Shown: positions 17,611 to 26,824 of the stretch, piece by piece | Layout of the letters: the number at the start of each line of letters is the position of its first letter | Position numbering within the stretch: position 1 is the first letter of the stretch | Assembly (NCBI GenBank): GCA_963838385.1 | Contig: CAWIRE010000014.1 | Location: 124,001-188,000, forward strand | Source: DAHUYF01 sp963838385 | Lineage (GTDB): Bacteria; Pseudomonadota; Alphaproteobacteria; ATCC43930; CGMCC-115725 | Length of the DNA stretch: 64,000 bases | Direction: 5' to 3' | The notes under the pieces: generated by a model | Database searches by the model: none | The model's input: the letters and a program-made list of their open reading frames with translations, nothing else | What the model was told of the DNA's origin: nothing | Program-made: the position numbers and the translations under genes

Positions 17611-18522
17611 ATGCCTGCCAATGTCCTGACGTTGATCGCGGCGCCGGCAGAAGCGGCGCAAGCGAGCCTGGCCGTCGATGCCGTGGTCGAGGGGTTGCGG
17701 CGGCTGGGGGCCGCGGTGGCGCCGCGGCGGTGGCTGGCGCCCGATCAGGCCTGCGACATCTCGTTCGACGATCTCGATCCCGATCAGGCCGATGCCGCGG
17801 CGCGCGCGGCGCTGGCCCAGCTGGGCGCGCCGGCCATCGACCTGGTGGCGCAGCCCGCGGCCAACCGGCGCAAGCGGCTGCTGCTGGCCGACATGGAATC
17901 CACCATCATCGCCAACGAGATGCTCGACGAGCTCGGCGATCTCCTGGGGCTCGGCCAGCGGATCGCCGAGATCACCCGGCGGGCGATGAACGACGAGCTC
18001 GACTTCGCCGCCGCGCTGCGCGAGCGGGTGGCGCTGCTGCAGGGCACGCCCGAGGCGGCGCTGGCCGAGGTCGGCGCGCGCATCCGCGTCACCTCCGGCG
18101 CCGCGGCGCTCGTCGCCACCATGCGCGCCAACGGCGCCTATGCCGTGCTCGTCTCCGGCGGCTTCAGCATCTTCACCGGGCGCGTCCGCGCCGCGCTGGG
18201 CTTCGATCTCGACCTCGCCAACGAGCTGCTGCTCGAGAACGGCCGGCTCGCGGGCGCGGTGCGCGAGCCGATCTTCGGCCGCGACGGCAAGCTCGCGAGC
18301 CTGAAGCGGCTGGCCGCCGAGCACGGCCTGCCGCTGGCGGCGACCCTGGCGGTGGGCGACGGCGCCAACGACATCGACATGGTGGAGGCGGCCGGGCTCG
18401 GCGTCGCCTTCCACGCCAAGCCGGCGCTGGCGGCGCGCGCGCGCTGCCGCATCGACCACGCGGACCTCACGGCGCTGCTGTTCGTGCAGGGGTATAGCGC
18501 GGAGGACGTTGTCTCAGGCTAG
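17611..18522 (+). CDS. serB: Phosphoserine phosphatase
   Basis: Catalyses the last step of serine synthesis. The roughly 85-residue N-terminal domain resembles the ACT-like domain of alphaproteobacterial SerB, and a HAD-fold phosphatase follows. Motif I reads ADMESTII, motif II is VLVSGGFS, the motif III lysine is in GRDGKLASLK, and motif IV is VGDGANDIDM. The second acid of motif I is Glu rather than the usual Asp (DxDxT), which is worth noting. The 303-residue length is normal. It converges with degP, and a structured repeat fills the space between them. Confidence 0.93.
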   Translation: MPANVLTLIAAPAEAAQASLAVDAVVEGLRRLGAAVAPRRWLAPDQACDISFDDLDPDQADAAARAALAQLGAPAIDLVAQPAANRRKRLLLADMESTIIANEMLDELGDLLGLGQRIAEITRRAMNDELDFAAALRERVALLQGTPEAALAEVGARIRVTSGAAALVATMRANGAYAVLVSGGFSIFTGRVRAALGFDLDLANELLLENGRLAGAVREPIFGRDGKLASLKRLAAEHGLPLAATLAVGDGANDIDMVEAAGLGVAFHAKPALAARARCRIDHADLTALLFVQGYSAEDVVSG

Positions 18523-18530
18523 TCCGCACG

Positions 18531-18611
18531 GTGCGGGCTTTCGCGCCCCGGATCAAGTCCGGGGCGCTGGCGCCCGCCCGCGACAACGCTTCGCGTTGCG
18601 CGGTGCCCGCC
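18531..18611 (+). repeat. Structured intergenic repeat, copy F
   Basis: Starts eight bases after the serB stop and ends at the degP stop codon, so it fills the gap between two convergent genes. It has inner hairpin CCCCGGATCAAGTCCGGGG and second hairpin CAACGC-TTC-GCGTTG. A bidirectional terminator role is possible. Confidence 0.75.
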
Positions 18612-20084
18612 TTAGCTTTTATTGTCGACCTTGAGGGCGACGAAGCGGAGGTCGCCTTGGCGGTCGACGAGCAGCAGCACCGATTTGCGGCCGGCCTTCT
18701 TGGCCTCGTCGATCCGGGCGGTGATCTGCGCCGGGGTCTTCACCTCTTCCTGCGCCACCTCGACGATGACGTCGCCGGCGCGCATGCCCTTCTCGGAGGC
18801 GGCGCTGTCGGGGGCGACCTCGACCACCACCACGCCGGCCGAATCCTCGGCCAGCGAGAAGCGCTCGCGCAGCTCCGGCGTGAGGTTGGCGAGCGCCAAT
18901 CCCAGCGCCTTCACCGTGCCCGGCGGCACCGCCGGCGGCTGCTGCTTGCTCGGCGTCAGCGCCGCCTGCTGCTCCTCCTCCTTGAGCTCGCCGACCTTGA
19001 CCTCGAAGGTGTGCTCCTTGCGCTTGCGCCACACCGTGATCTTGACCGCCTTGTCGATCGGCGTCTCGGCGACGAGGCGCGGCAGGCGGTGCATGTCGGT
19101 CACCTCCTTGCCGTCGAAGGTGAGCACGACATCGCCGGGCTGGATGCCCGCCGCCGCCGCCGGACCGCCGTCGCGGACGCTGGCGATGAGGGCGCCGCGC
19201 GGCTTGTCGAGGCCCAGGCTCTCGGCGATCTCGTCGGTGACGCTCTGGATGTTGACGCCGAGCCAGCCGCGCCGGACATGGCCGAAATCGCGCAGCTGCT
19301 CGACCACCGGCCGCGCCAAATTTGACGGGATGGCGAAGCCGATGCCGATCGAGCCGCCCGAGGGCGAGTAGATCGCCGTGTTGATGCCGATCACCTCGCC
19401 GTTCATGTTGAACATCGGGCCGCCGGAATTGCCGCGGTTGATCGAGGCGTCGGTCTGCAGGAAGTCGTCATAGGGGCCGGCGTTGATCTCGCGCGCGCGC
19501 GCCGAGAGGATGCCCGCCGTCACCGTGCCGCCGAGGCCGAACGGGTTGCCGATCGCCAGCACCCAGTCGCCGACGCGGGTGATGTCGCTGTCGCCGAACT
19601 TGACCGCGACCAGCGGCTTGCTCGGCTTGATGCGCAGCAGCGCGAGGTCGACCTTGGTGTCGCGGCCGACGACCTCGGCCTTGAAATTGGTGTCGTCCTG
19701 CAAGGTGACGGTGATCTCGTCGGCATCGGCGATGACGTGGTTGTTGGTCACGACCAAGCCGGAGGGGTCGATGACGAAGCCCGAGCCCAGCGAGGTGGCG
19801 CGGCGCGGCGCCGCCTCGGGCTTGTTCTTGTTGCGATCGAGGAAGTCCTTGAAGAACTCCTCGAAGGGCGAGCCCGGCGGGAATTGCGGTATTTCCGGCC
19901 CGGCACGCCCGGGCTTGTCGCTCTTGATGATCTGGGTGGTCGAGATGTTGACCACGGCCGGCAGCAGCTTGGCGGCGAGATCGGCGAAACCGTCCGGCGC
20001 GGGCTTGGCCGGGACGGCACCGGCGGGAAACAGCAGCGCGGCGGCCAGCGCCAGCGCAGGCAGCATGCGCCGCCGGCCTTGCAT
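18612..20084 (-). CDS. degP: DegP/HtrA-type periplasmic serine protease
   Basis: An envelope quality-control protease and chaperone of 490 residues. It has a signal peptide (LALAAALLFPAGAVPA) and a trypsin-like domain with the catalytic triad His in TNNHVIADAD, Asp in TKVDLALLRI and Ser in NRGNSGGPMF. Two PDZ domains follow (beginning about GWLGVNIQSV and ALGLALANLTPE). It lies downstream of hflK, hflC and the DUF2065 gene on the same strand, a common alphaproteobacterial arrangement that couples membrane and periplasmic proteolysis. Confidence 0.95.
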   Translation of the reverse strand: MQGRRRMLPALALAAALLFPAGAVPAKPAPDGFADLAAKLLPAVVNISTTQIIKSDKPGRAGPEIPQFPPGSPFEEFFKDFLDRNKNKPEAAPRRATSLGSGFVIDPSGLVVTNNHVIADADEITVTLQDDTNFKAEVVGRDTKVDLALLRIKPSKPLVAVKFGDSDITRVGDWVLAIGNPFGLGGTVTAGILSARAREINAGPYDDFLQTDASINRGNSGGPMFNMNGEVIGINTAIYSPSGGSIGIGFAIPSNLARPVVEQLRDFGHVRRGWLGVNIQSVTDEIAESLGLDKPRGALIASVRDGGPAAAAGIQPGDVVLTFDGKEVTDMHRLPRLVAETPIDKAVKITVWRKRKEHTFEVKVGELKEEEQQAALTPSKQQPPAVPPGTVKALGLALANLTPELRERFSLAEDSAGVVVVEVAPDSAASEKGMRAGDVIVEVAQEEVKTPAQITARIDEAKKAGRKSVLLLVDRQGDLRFVALKVDNKS

Positions 20085-20216
20085 CCGACTGATAAGTCAA
20101 CTCACGAACCAACTCCCTAGGACAAGCGATGCCGGAGATGAAATGATTTTAAGGGAGAATCCCGGCATAAACCAGCGTGATCCCGCGGCACCGGCGGGAC
20201 GAGCCGAAGCCGGGCA

Positions 20217-20402
20217 TCAATGGCGGATCAGCCACACCGCCGCAACCCCGAGGCAGGCGGCGATGAGCCCGGTGGCGCGCAGCGCCGAGGGCGGCAGCGT
20301 CATCACCTGCCCCACCATCCGCTTCATCCCGTCGGGAAACGCCGAGTAGAGCAGCCCCTCGATGACGAAGACGAGGGCGAGCGCCGTGGCGAAATCCCGC
20401 AT
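20217..20402 (-). CDS. DUF2065 family small membrane protein
   Basis: A 61-residue protein with two membrane segments (FATALALVFVIEGLLYSAFP and LIAACLGVAAVWLIRH) joined by a short loop (MKRMVGQVMTLPPSALRATG). Family members are typically encoded directly after hflC, as here (14 bases), and their function is unknown. It may modulate the FtsH-HflKC complex, but that is inferred only from its position. Confidence 0.85.
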   Translation of the reverse strand: MRDFATALALVFVIEGLLYSAFPDGMKRMVGQVMTLPPSALRATGLIAACLGVAAVWLIRH

Positions 20403-20416
20403 CCCGCCCGCCTCCC

Positions 20417-21307
20417 TCAGCGCGCCGCCGGGGCCGGCGCGGCGGCGGGCTTGGGCGGCGCGGCCAGATAGCGGAAGAACGCGTCGTCGGGCGAGAGCAC
20501 GAAGGTCGTGTCCTGGCCCGAGAGCGCGTTCTTGTAGGCCTCGAGCGAGCGGTAGAAGGCGAAGAACGCCTTGTCCTTGCCGAAGGCGTCGGCATAGATC
20601 TTGATGCTGTCGGCATCGCCCTGGCCGCGCAGGATCTGCGCCTGCTTCTGCGCCTCGGCCAGGATCTCGGTGCGCTGGCGGTCGGCATCGGCGCGGATCT
20701 CGGCCGCGGCCTGGTCGCCATTGGCGCGGTACTGGGCGGCCTCGCGCTCGCGGTCGGACTTCATGCGGGCGTAGATCGCCTGGCTGTTGGCCTCGGGCAG
20801 GTCGGCGCGGCGCAGCCGCACATCGGTGATGGCGATGCCGAAGCCCTTGGTCTGGTCGTTCACGGACTGACGGATCCGCCGCATCGTCTCCTCGCGCTTG
20901 CCCGAGACGACGTCGGCCAGCGCCACCGTGCTGATGATGTTGCGCACGGCGCCGTTCATGATCGGGGTAAGCCGCGAGCGCGCCGCCAGCTCGGTGCCGA
21001 TGGTCTGGTAGAAGAGCAGCGGATTGACGATGCGGAAGCGCGAATAGGCGTCGACGATCATCGGCTTCTGGTCGGCGGCGGTGACCCGCGCCGCCGCCAG
21101 GTCGAAGTCGAGCACGCGCTTGTCGTAGTCGATGACGCTCTCCCAGGGCCGCTTCACGTAGAGGCCGGGGGCGGCCACGACGCGGACGGGATTGCCGAAC
21201 TGCAGCACGATCGCCTGCTCGGTCTGGGTGACGATGAACGGCATGGTGAACAGCACGAAGCCCAGGATCAGGACCAGGGCGGTGCCGAGGGCAAGGCGGA
21301 AGCTCAT
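20417..21307 (-). CDS. hflC: FtsH protease modulator HflC
   Basis: An SPFH/band 7 protein of 296 residues that forms the HflKC cage around FtsH in the inner membrane. It has an N-terminal anchor (ALVLILGFVLFTMPFIV), followed by QTEQAIVLQFGNPVRVV, the band 7 core with ITDVRLRRADLPEANSQAIYARM, and a helical QYRANGDQAAAEIRADADRQR stalk. It begins four bases after the hflK stop, so the pair is co-translated. Confidence 0.94.
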   Translation of the reverse strand: MSFRLALGTALVLILGFVLFTMPFIVTQTEQAIVLQFGNPVRVVAAPGLYVKRPWESVIDYDKRVLDFDLAAARVTAADQKPMIVDAYSRFRIVNPLLFYQTIGTELAARSRLTPIMNGAVRNIISTVALADVVSGKREETMRRIRQSVNDQTKGFGIAITDVRLRRADLPEANSQAIYARMKSDREREAAQYRANGDQAAAEIRADADRQRTEILAEAQKQAQILRGQGDADSIKIYADAFGKDKAFFAFYRSLEAYKNALSGQDTTFVLSPDDAFFRYLAAPPKPAAAPAPAAR

Positions 21308-21311
21308 CGCG

Positions 21312-22451
21312 TCACCGCTGCGTCTGGGGTTGCGGCGCGGCCGGCGGCCGGGCCGGCGGCCTCAGCTCCGGCAGCGGCAGATAGGGCAGCACGCCGGCCT
21401 GGGTCGCCGCCTTGTCGAGGATCAGCTTGTTGGCGCCGGAGAGCACCTTCTCCATGGTCTCGATGTAGAGCCGCTGCGCGGTGACGTCCTCGGCCTGCTT
21501 GTAGGCCTGGTAGACGGCGAGGAAGCGGCTGGCGTCGCCTTCGGCCTGGCGCACCACCTGCTGGCGGTAGGCCTCGGCCGCCTGGGTGATCTGCGCCGCA
21601 TCGCCCTTGGCGCGCGGCACGATGTTGCTGGCATATGTCTTCGCCTGGATGACCTTGCTGTCGCGCTCGGTCTTGGCCGTCTGCACGTCGGTGAAGGCGG
21701 CGATCACGTCCTGCGACGGCAGGTCGATGCGGCGCAGGTTGATGGTGGTGATCTGCACGCCGCTCTGATACTCGTCGAGAATGTGCTGCAGCAGCTCCTG
21801 CGCGTCCTTCACGATCTTGTCCTGGCCGCCGACGATGGCGTCGATGGCCGGGGTGCGGCCGATCACCTCGCGCATCGCGCTCTCGGCCACCGCCTTCACC
21901 GTCTCGTCGGGATTGCGGATGTTGAAGAGGAAGTTCGGCGCGTCCTTGACCACGTACTGCACCGTGAAATAGACGTCGAGCAGGTTCTCGTCGCCGGTCA
22001 GCATGCGCGATTCCTGCGGCTCCTGGCCGTTCTCGAAGGCCCGCCCCTGCCCCTGCCCGCCGGCGCCGATCTCGATGGTGTTGACGCGGGTGACGCTCGG
22101 CGTCAGCACCGTCTCGATCGGATAGGGCAGATGGTAGTTGGCGCCCGGCGTGGTCTTGCGGTTGAAGGCGCCGAAGCGCAGCACGATGCCTTCCTGGTCG
22201 GGCTGCACGAAATAGATGCCGCTCAGCAGCCAGATGACGATCAGCGCCAGCACCACCAGGATGACACCGCGGCCGCCGCCCCAGCCGCCGGGCAGCGCGC
22301 GGCGGAACCGGGCCTGGCCGCGGCGCAGGATTTCCTCGAGGTTGGGCGGCTGCGGCCCGCCGCCGCGGCCCCACGGACTCTGGCCGCCGCCCCACGGGCC
22401 ACCCCCGCCGCCGCCGCCGTTGCCGCCGCCGCCTTGGTTCTGCCAGGGCAT
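21312..22451 (-). CDS. hflK: FtsH protease modulator HflK
   Basis: The 379-residue partner of HflC. It has a glycine-rich cytoplasmic head (MPWQNQGGGGNGG...), one membrane segment (GVILVVLALIVIWLLSGIYF), and the SPFH domain starting FVQPDQEGIVLRFG and ending in IDLPSQDVIAAFTDVQTAKTE plus a coiled stalk. It is the first gene of the hflK-hflC-DUF2065-degP run. It is divergent from mrp, with about 145 bases between them for the promoters. Confidence 0.94.
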   Translation of the reverse strand: MPWQNQGGGGNGGGGGGGPWGGGQSPWGRGGGPQPPNLEEILRRGQARFRRALPGGWGGGRGVILVVLALIVIWLLSGIYFVQPDQEGIVLRFGAFNRKTTPGANYHLPYPIETVLTPSVTRVNTIEIGAGGQGQGRAFENGQEPQESRMLTGDENLLDVYFTVQYVVKDAPNFLFNIRNPDETVKAVAESAMREVIGRTPAIDAIVGGQDKIVKDAQELLQHILDEYQSGVQITTINLRRIDLPSQDVIAAFTDVQTAKTERDSKVIQAKTYASNIVPRAKGDAAQITQAAEAYRQQVVRQAEGDASRFLAVYQAYKQAEDVTAQRLYIETMEKVLSGANKLILDKAATQAGVLPYLPLPELRPPARPPAAPQPQTQR

Positions 22452-22597
22452 GTCGCTTGGTACCTCCTCAACGGCGAGCGCCGGCTTTGCAAAGCACCGG
22501 GTTTCGCCTATATGACAGCCTTCCCACGCAGCCAGCGATGGGCGGATCGCACCCCGATAAGGGTGCGCGTCCCCGATGTCAAGAACGAGAGGATCGC

Positions 22598-23725
22598 ATG
22601 AGCGGGTTGACCGAGCAGGACGTGCTCGCCGCGTTGCGCCATGTCACCGATCCCGACCGGGGCAAGGACATCGTCAGCCTCGGCATGGTCTCGGGGCTGC
22701 AGCTGCGCGAGGGCCATGTCGGATTCGCCATCGAGGTCGAGGCGCAGCGCGGACCCAAGCTCGAGCCGCTGCGCAAGGCGGCGGAGAAGGCGGTCGAGGC
22801 GCTCCCGGGCGTGCTCTCGGTCACCGCCGTGCTCACGGCGCAGCGCGCGGCCGGCGCCGCGGCGCCGCGGCCGGCGCCGGCGGGCCACGCCCATCCCCAC
22901 CCGCACCCGCCGGGCGGCGGCGCCAAGGCGCTGGTGCCGGGGGTGCGCGCCATCATCGCGGTGGCCTCGGGCAAGGGCGGCGTCGGCAAGTCGACGGTCG
23001 CCGTCAACCTGGCGCTGGGCTTCGCCGCGCTCGGCCTCAAGGTCGGGCTGCTCGACGCCGACATCTACGGGCCGTCCATGCCGCGCATGCTCGGCATCTC
23101 CGGCAAGCCGCAGTCGCGCGACGGCAAGGTGCTGCAGCCGATGGCCAATTACGGCCTCAAATGCATGTCGATGGGCTTCCTCGTGCCCGAGGACACGCCG
23201 ATGATCTGGCGCGGGCCCATGGTGATGAGCGCGCTGCAGCAGATGCTGCGCGACGTGGAATGGGGCGAGCTCGACGTCATGGTGGTGGATCTGCCGCCGG
23301 GCACCGGCGACGCGCAGCTCACCATGGCGCAGCAGGTGCCGCTGGCCGGGGCGGTGATCGTCTCGACGCCGCAGGACATCGCCTTGCTCGACGCGCGCAA
23401 GGGCCTCAACATGTTCCGCAAGGTGGACGTGCCGGTGCTCGGCATCGTCGAGAACATGAGCTACTTCCTCTGTCCGCATTGCGGCGAGCGCAGCGACATC
23501 TTCGGCCATGGCGGCGCCCGGCGCGAGGCCGAGCGGCTCGGCGTCGAGTTCCTCGGCGAGGTGCCGCTCGACATCGTCATCCGCGAGACCTCCGACGACG
23601 GCCGCCCGGTCGTCGTCTCGCATCCCGACAGCGAGCACGCCGAGATCTTCCGCCGCATGGCGGCACGCCTCGCCCGGACGCTGGGCAGCGCCCAGCGCCA
23701 GGCGCCAAGGATCGTGGTCGAGTAA
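22598..23725 (+). CDS. apbC: Iron-sulfur cluster carrier protein Mrp/ApbC
   Basis: A P-loop ATPase that carries Fe-S clusters to apoproteins. The N-terminal MIP18/DUF59 domain (about residues 1-80: DVLAALRHVTDPDRGKDIVS) is joined by an Ala/Pro/His-rich linker to a ParA-like domain. That domain has the deviant Walker A VASGKGGVGKSTVAVN, VVDLPPGTGDAQLT and the cluster-binding CPHCGERS. The ATG at 22598 follows GAGAGG; the open frame upstream is not coding. Convergent with the PAS gene. Confidence 0.95.
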   Translation: MSGLTEQDVLAALRHVTDPDRGKDIVSLGMVSGLQLREGHVGFAIEVEAQRGPKLEPLRKAAEKAVEALPGVLSVTAVLTAQRAAGAAAPRPAPAGHAHPHPHPPGGGAKALVPGVRAIIAVASGKGGVGKSTVAVNLALGFAALGLKVGLLDADIYGPSMPRMLGISGKPQSRDGKVLQPMANYGLKCMSMGFLVPEDTPMIWRGPMVMSALQQMLRDVEWGELDVMVVDLPPGTGDAQLTMAQQVPLAGAVIVSTPQDIALLDARKGLNMFRKVDVPVLGIVENMSYFLCPHCGERSDIFGHGGARREAERLGVEFLGEVPLDIVIRETSDDGRPVVVSHPDSEHAEIFRRMAARLARTLGSAQRQAPRIVVE

Positions 23726-23880
23726 GCGCGACGCGGAGCGTCGTCGCTGGCGGGCGCCAGCGGTTGCTCTTGCAACCGCGAAAGCCCGCACCCCCGCCGA
23801 GTAGCTAGTCGGCCCGGTGCGGCTCCCGCGCTTGCTTCGCAAGCGCTGACGCCGCCAGCGACAACGCTTCGCGTTGCGCT
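23726..23880. repeat. Structured repeat pair G and H, head to head
   Basis: Copy G (23726-23791) is in minus orientation with inner hairpin GGTTGC-AAGA-GCAACC and second hairpin CGACGC-TCC-GCGTCG. Copy H (23817-23880) is in plus orientation with inner hairpin GCGCTTGC-TTC-GCAAGCGC and second hairpin CAACGC-TTC-GCGTTG. The stem sequences differ from those of other copies but remain paired. G starts right after the mrp stop codon. Confidence 0.75.
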
Positions 23881-23886
23881 GACCGC

Positions 23887-23925
23887 GTCGCATAGCAAAG
23901 GCGCGAAGCGCCTTTGCTATGCGAC
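23887..23925 (-). terminator. 18-bp-stem palindrome containing the PAS-gene stop
   Basis: A perfect 18-bp inverted repeat (23887-23904 with 23908-23925) around a three-base loop GAA. The TAG of the PAS gene lies in one arm, as the ilvC stop does at 12222. It lacks a clear U-tract, so it may act as an RNA end-protecting hairpin or as a terminator. Confidence 0.5.
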
Positions 23926-24357
23926 TTCGCGGCAGTTGGCGGCGCCGAGGACGCCGTCGATGCGGCGGCCGTCCTCGGAGAGCGGCAGCAGGATGCTGCG
24001 GTAGAGCACCGCCGTGCCGACATGCGTGCCGACCCCCTCGGCCACCGGCTCGCGCTCGGCCACGACGCGGTCGATATGCGCGGTGGCGGAATAGATCAGC
24101 GTGTTCTCCAGGCACTCGTCGAGGCGCTGGCGGTCGAAGGCGGGGCCGGTGGGATCGCGCAGCTGCTCGCCGACGAAGGCGAGGCGCGACTGCAGCGGCT
24201 TCGGATCAACGTCGATCAGCAGGCAATTGCCCCAGTCCTGGCCGAAATGCCTGGGATCGATCTGCGAGCGCCGCGGCAGCCCGCGGCCGCCGGCGATCCT
24301 GCGCCATTGCGCGAGAACCCGCATCACCAGTCGCCGATCTTCCATGCCTTGCTCCAT
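23917..24357 (-). CDS. PAS_5 domain protein
   Basis: A 146-residue protein made of one PAS_5-type domain. It starts MEQGMEDRRLVMRVLAQWRR and carries WGNCLLIDVDPKPLQSRLAFVGEQLRD, ENTLIYSATAHIDRVVA and VLYRSILLPLSEDGRRIDGVLGAAN, all typical of the single-domain PAS_5 proteins abundant in Rhodospirillales. No output domain is attached. The start is chosen because AAGGGGGGA precedes it; a longer reading is proline/arginine-rich noise. Its ligand and partner are unknown. Confidence 0.8.
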   Translation of the reverse strand: MEQGMEDRRLVMRVLAQWRRIAGGRGLPRRSQIDPRHFGQDWGNCLLIDVDPKPLQSRLAFVGEQLRDPTGPAFDRQRLDECLENTLIYSATAHIDRVVAEREPVAEGVGTHVGTAVLYRSILLPLSEDGRRIDGVLGAANCREVA

Positions 24358-24578
24358 GGCGATCCCCCCTTGCCTGCAGCCCGGGGAGCCTAGAAGCATC
24401 CGCTTAACGAGATGTTGACGCTCAATGCCGGGGCGTGCGGCGCGCGCCACATCGAGTGCCGGCGCGTCGCGCGCCGCGCCGCGCATGCTTAACAACTCGT
24501 CAACCGTCGCGCTCATAAGATCGGCGCGCGACGACAACCAAACGCCGGCGTGGCAACCCTTTCGGCAAGAGCGAGACC

Positions 24579-26688
24579 ATGCCTGCTGCGCAACCATCCC
24601 CTTCCCCTCCCCGCCGGCCGGCGCTCTCCGCCGCGAGCCTCGCCGAGGCGCAGCGCTGCTGGTCCGCCGGCGAGACCGACCGCGCCGAGGAGATCTGCCG
24701 CGAGGTGCTGGCGGCGGCGCCGCAGGAGGCGCGCGCGCTGTGGCTGCTCGGCCGCATCGCGCAGGCGCAGGGGCAGCCGGAGCGGGCGATCGAGCATCTC
24801 CGCCAGGCCGGCGAGGCGCCGGACGCCACCACCGAGATGCTGGGCGACCTCGCCGAGCTCCATCGCCGGGCGGGCAGGCTGGCGGAGGCGGAAGCCGCCG
24901 CGCGCCGCGCCGCGGCACTCGCCCCGGCGGACGCGCTCGCCTGGCACCGCCTGGCGCTCATCCTCGTCGCGGCGGAACGGCTCGAGGCGGCGCGCGACTG
25001 CCTCGGCCGGACGGTGGCGCTGGAGCCGGGCTCGGCGCATGCGCGCAACAATCTCGGCATCGTGCTGCAGCGGCTGGGCGAGATGGAGGCCGCCGCGGAG
25101 GCCTATCGCGGTGCGCTGGCGCTCGAGCCGGAGAACGCCGCGGCGCATGCCAACATGGCGGCGGTCGCCGGCGAGCTCGGCCGCTACGAGACGGCGCTCG
25201 ATCACGCCCGCCGCGCCGTCGCGATCGAGCCCGGCCTGGTCGCGGCCCATGTCTTTGCCGCGCTCGCAGAACTCCAATCTCGACCGCAACGAGGCGGCGC
25301 TGACCTGGCTCGACCGCGCCGCGGCGCTGGCGCCCGAGAGCGTGCCGGTGCTGACCGCGCGCGCCGAGATCATGCGCAAGCTCGACCGCATCGCGGAAGG
25401 GTTCGAGCTCTGCCGGCAGGCGGTGGCGCTGGAGCCGGAGAACGGCGTGGCGCAGAACAGCCTCGGCCTCTTCTGCCACGCGCTCGACCGCGTCGAGGAG
25501 GCGCTCGCCGCCTTCGACCGCGCCGCCGACCTTCTGGAGAAGCCCGCCACCGCGCTCGCCAACAAGGCGATGGTGCTGCTGGAGCTCGGCCGGCGCGAGG
25601 ACGGGCTGGCGCTGCTCGAGCGTGCGCTCGCCGCCGATCAGGACCTCGCCGCCGCCTGGTACGCCCGCGCCGACGCCAAGAGCTTCGGCCCCGGCGATCC
25701 CGACATCGCCGGCATGGAGCGCCTGCTGGAGCCGCGCCCCGCCGGCAGCCGCCCGCTCCCCGAGGCCGACCGGCTGCTGCTGCATTACGCCCTGGGCAAG
25801 GCCTATCTCGACCTCAAGGACGCGCGCGGCGCGTTCGCCCATCTGAACCAGGGCAGCCGGATGAAGCGGGCGCATCTCGCCTATGACGGCGCCGCCGCGG
25901 CGCGCGAGATCGAAGCGATCGCCGCGGCGTTCCCGGTGAGCCTCTTCGCCGGCCGCGGAACCGTCGGCGAGCCCTCGGAGCTTCCGGTCTTCATCCTCGG
26001 CATGCCGCGCTCGGGCACGACGCTGGTCGAGCAGATCCTGGCCTCCCACCCTCAGATCCAGGGCGGCGGCGAGCCGCGCCATGTCGAGACGCTGGTGCGC
26101 GAGCTGGGTGCTGCCTATCCCGGCGGCATCGCGGCGCTGGCGGGCGAGGAATTCGCGGCGCTGGGCCGGCGCTATCTCGCCCTGGCCGGGCCGGCGCGGC
26201 CCGGGGCGCTCAGGCTCACCGACAAGATGCCGAACAATTTCCTCCATGCCGGGCTCATCCACCTGGCGCTGCCCGGCGCACGCATCATCCATTGCCGGCG
26301 CGACCCCGTCGACACCTGCCTCTCCTGCTACTCGAAGCTCTTCACCACCGGCCAGGACTTCTCCTACGACATGGCCGAGCTCGGCGCCTATTACCGCTGC
26401 TACGAGGCGCTGATGGCGCATTGGCGCGCGGTGCTGCCGGCCGGGCGCTTCATCGAGGTCGAGTACGAGAGGGTGGTCGCCGGGCTCGAGGACGAGGCGC
26501 GCCGGCTGATCGCCTTCTGCGGCCTCGACTGGGACGCGGCCTGCCTGCGCTTCCACGAGACCGCGCGGCCGGTGCGCAGCGCCAGCATGAACCAGGTGCG
26601 CCGGCCGATCTACCGCAGCAGCCTCGGCCGCTGGATGCCGTTCCGCGCGGAGCTCCGCCCGCTGCTCGAGGCGCTGGGCCAGGACTAA
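24579..26688 (+). pseudogene. TPR-sulfotransferase protein, reading frame shifted once
   Basis: The N-terminal half has several tetratricopeptide repeats (for example GRLAEAEAAARRAAALAPADALAW). The C-terminal half is a sulfotransferase domain with the 5'-phosphosulfate loop FILGMPRSGTTLVEQILASH and the 3'-phosphate loop IIHCRRDPVDTCLSCYSK. Such fusions are common in alphaproteobacteria and probably sulfate a glycan or protein; the acceptor is unknown. The frame changes near 25266: removing one base restores AALQNSNLDRNEAAL, so the full product would be about 703 residues. Sequence error is the likely cause, as both halves are well preserved. Confidence 0.8.
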
Positions 26689-26721
26689 GGCAAATACCGA
26701 GCAGAGCGATCGTCATCCTCG

Positions 26722-26806
26722 CATTCCCCGCGAAAGCGGGGATCCAGGACGAGCGACGTGCGGTTGCTCTGGGCCCCCGCCTGCGCGGGGGCGACGATAA
26801 TGGGGC
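26722..26806. repeat. Dispersed double-hairpin repeat upstream of thyX 3' end
   Basis: Consists of CCCCGCGAAAGCGGGGATCC and GGGCCCCCGCCTGCGCGGGGG hairpins separated by about 20 bases. It matches the central part of the units at 5060-5275 and 16684-16908. It lies between the convergent sulfotransferase and thyX genes. Confidence 0.7.
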
Positions 26807-26824
26807 CAGTTCCGGACAGCTGCT

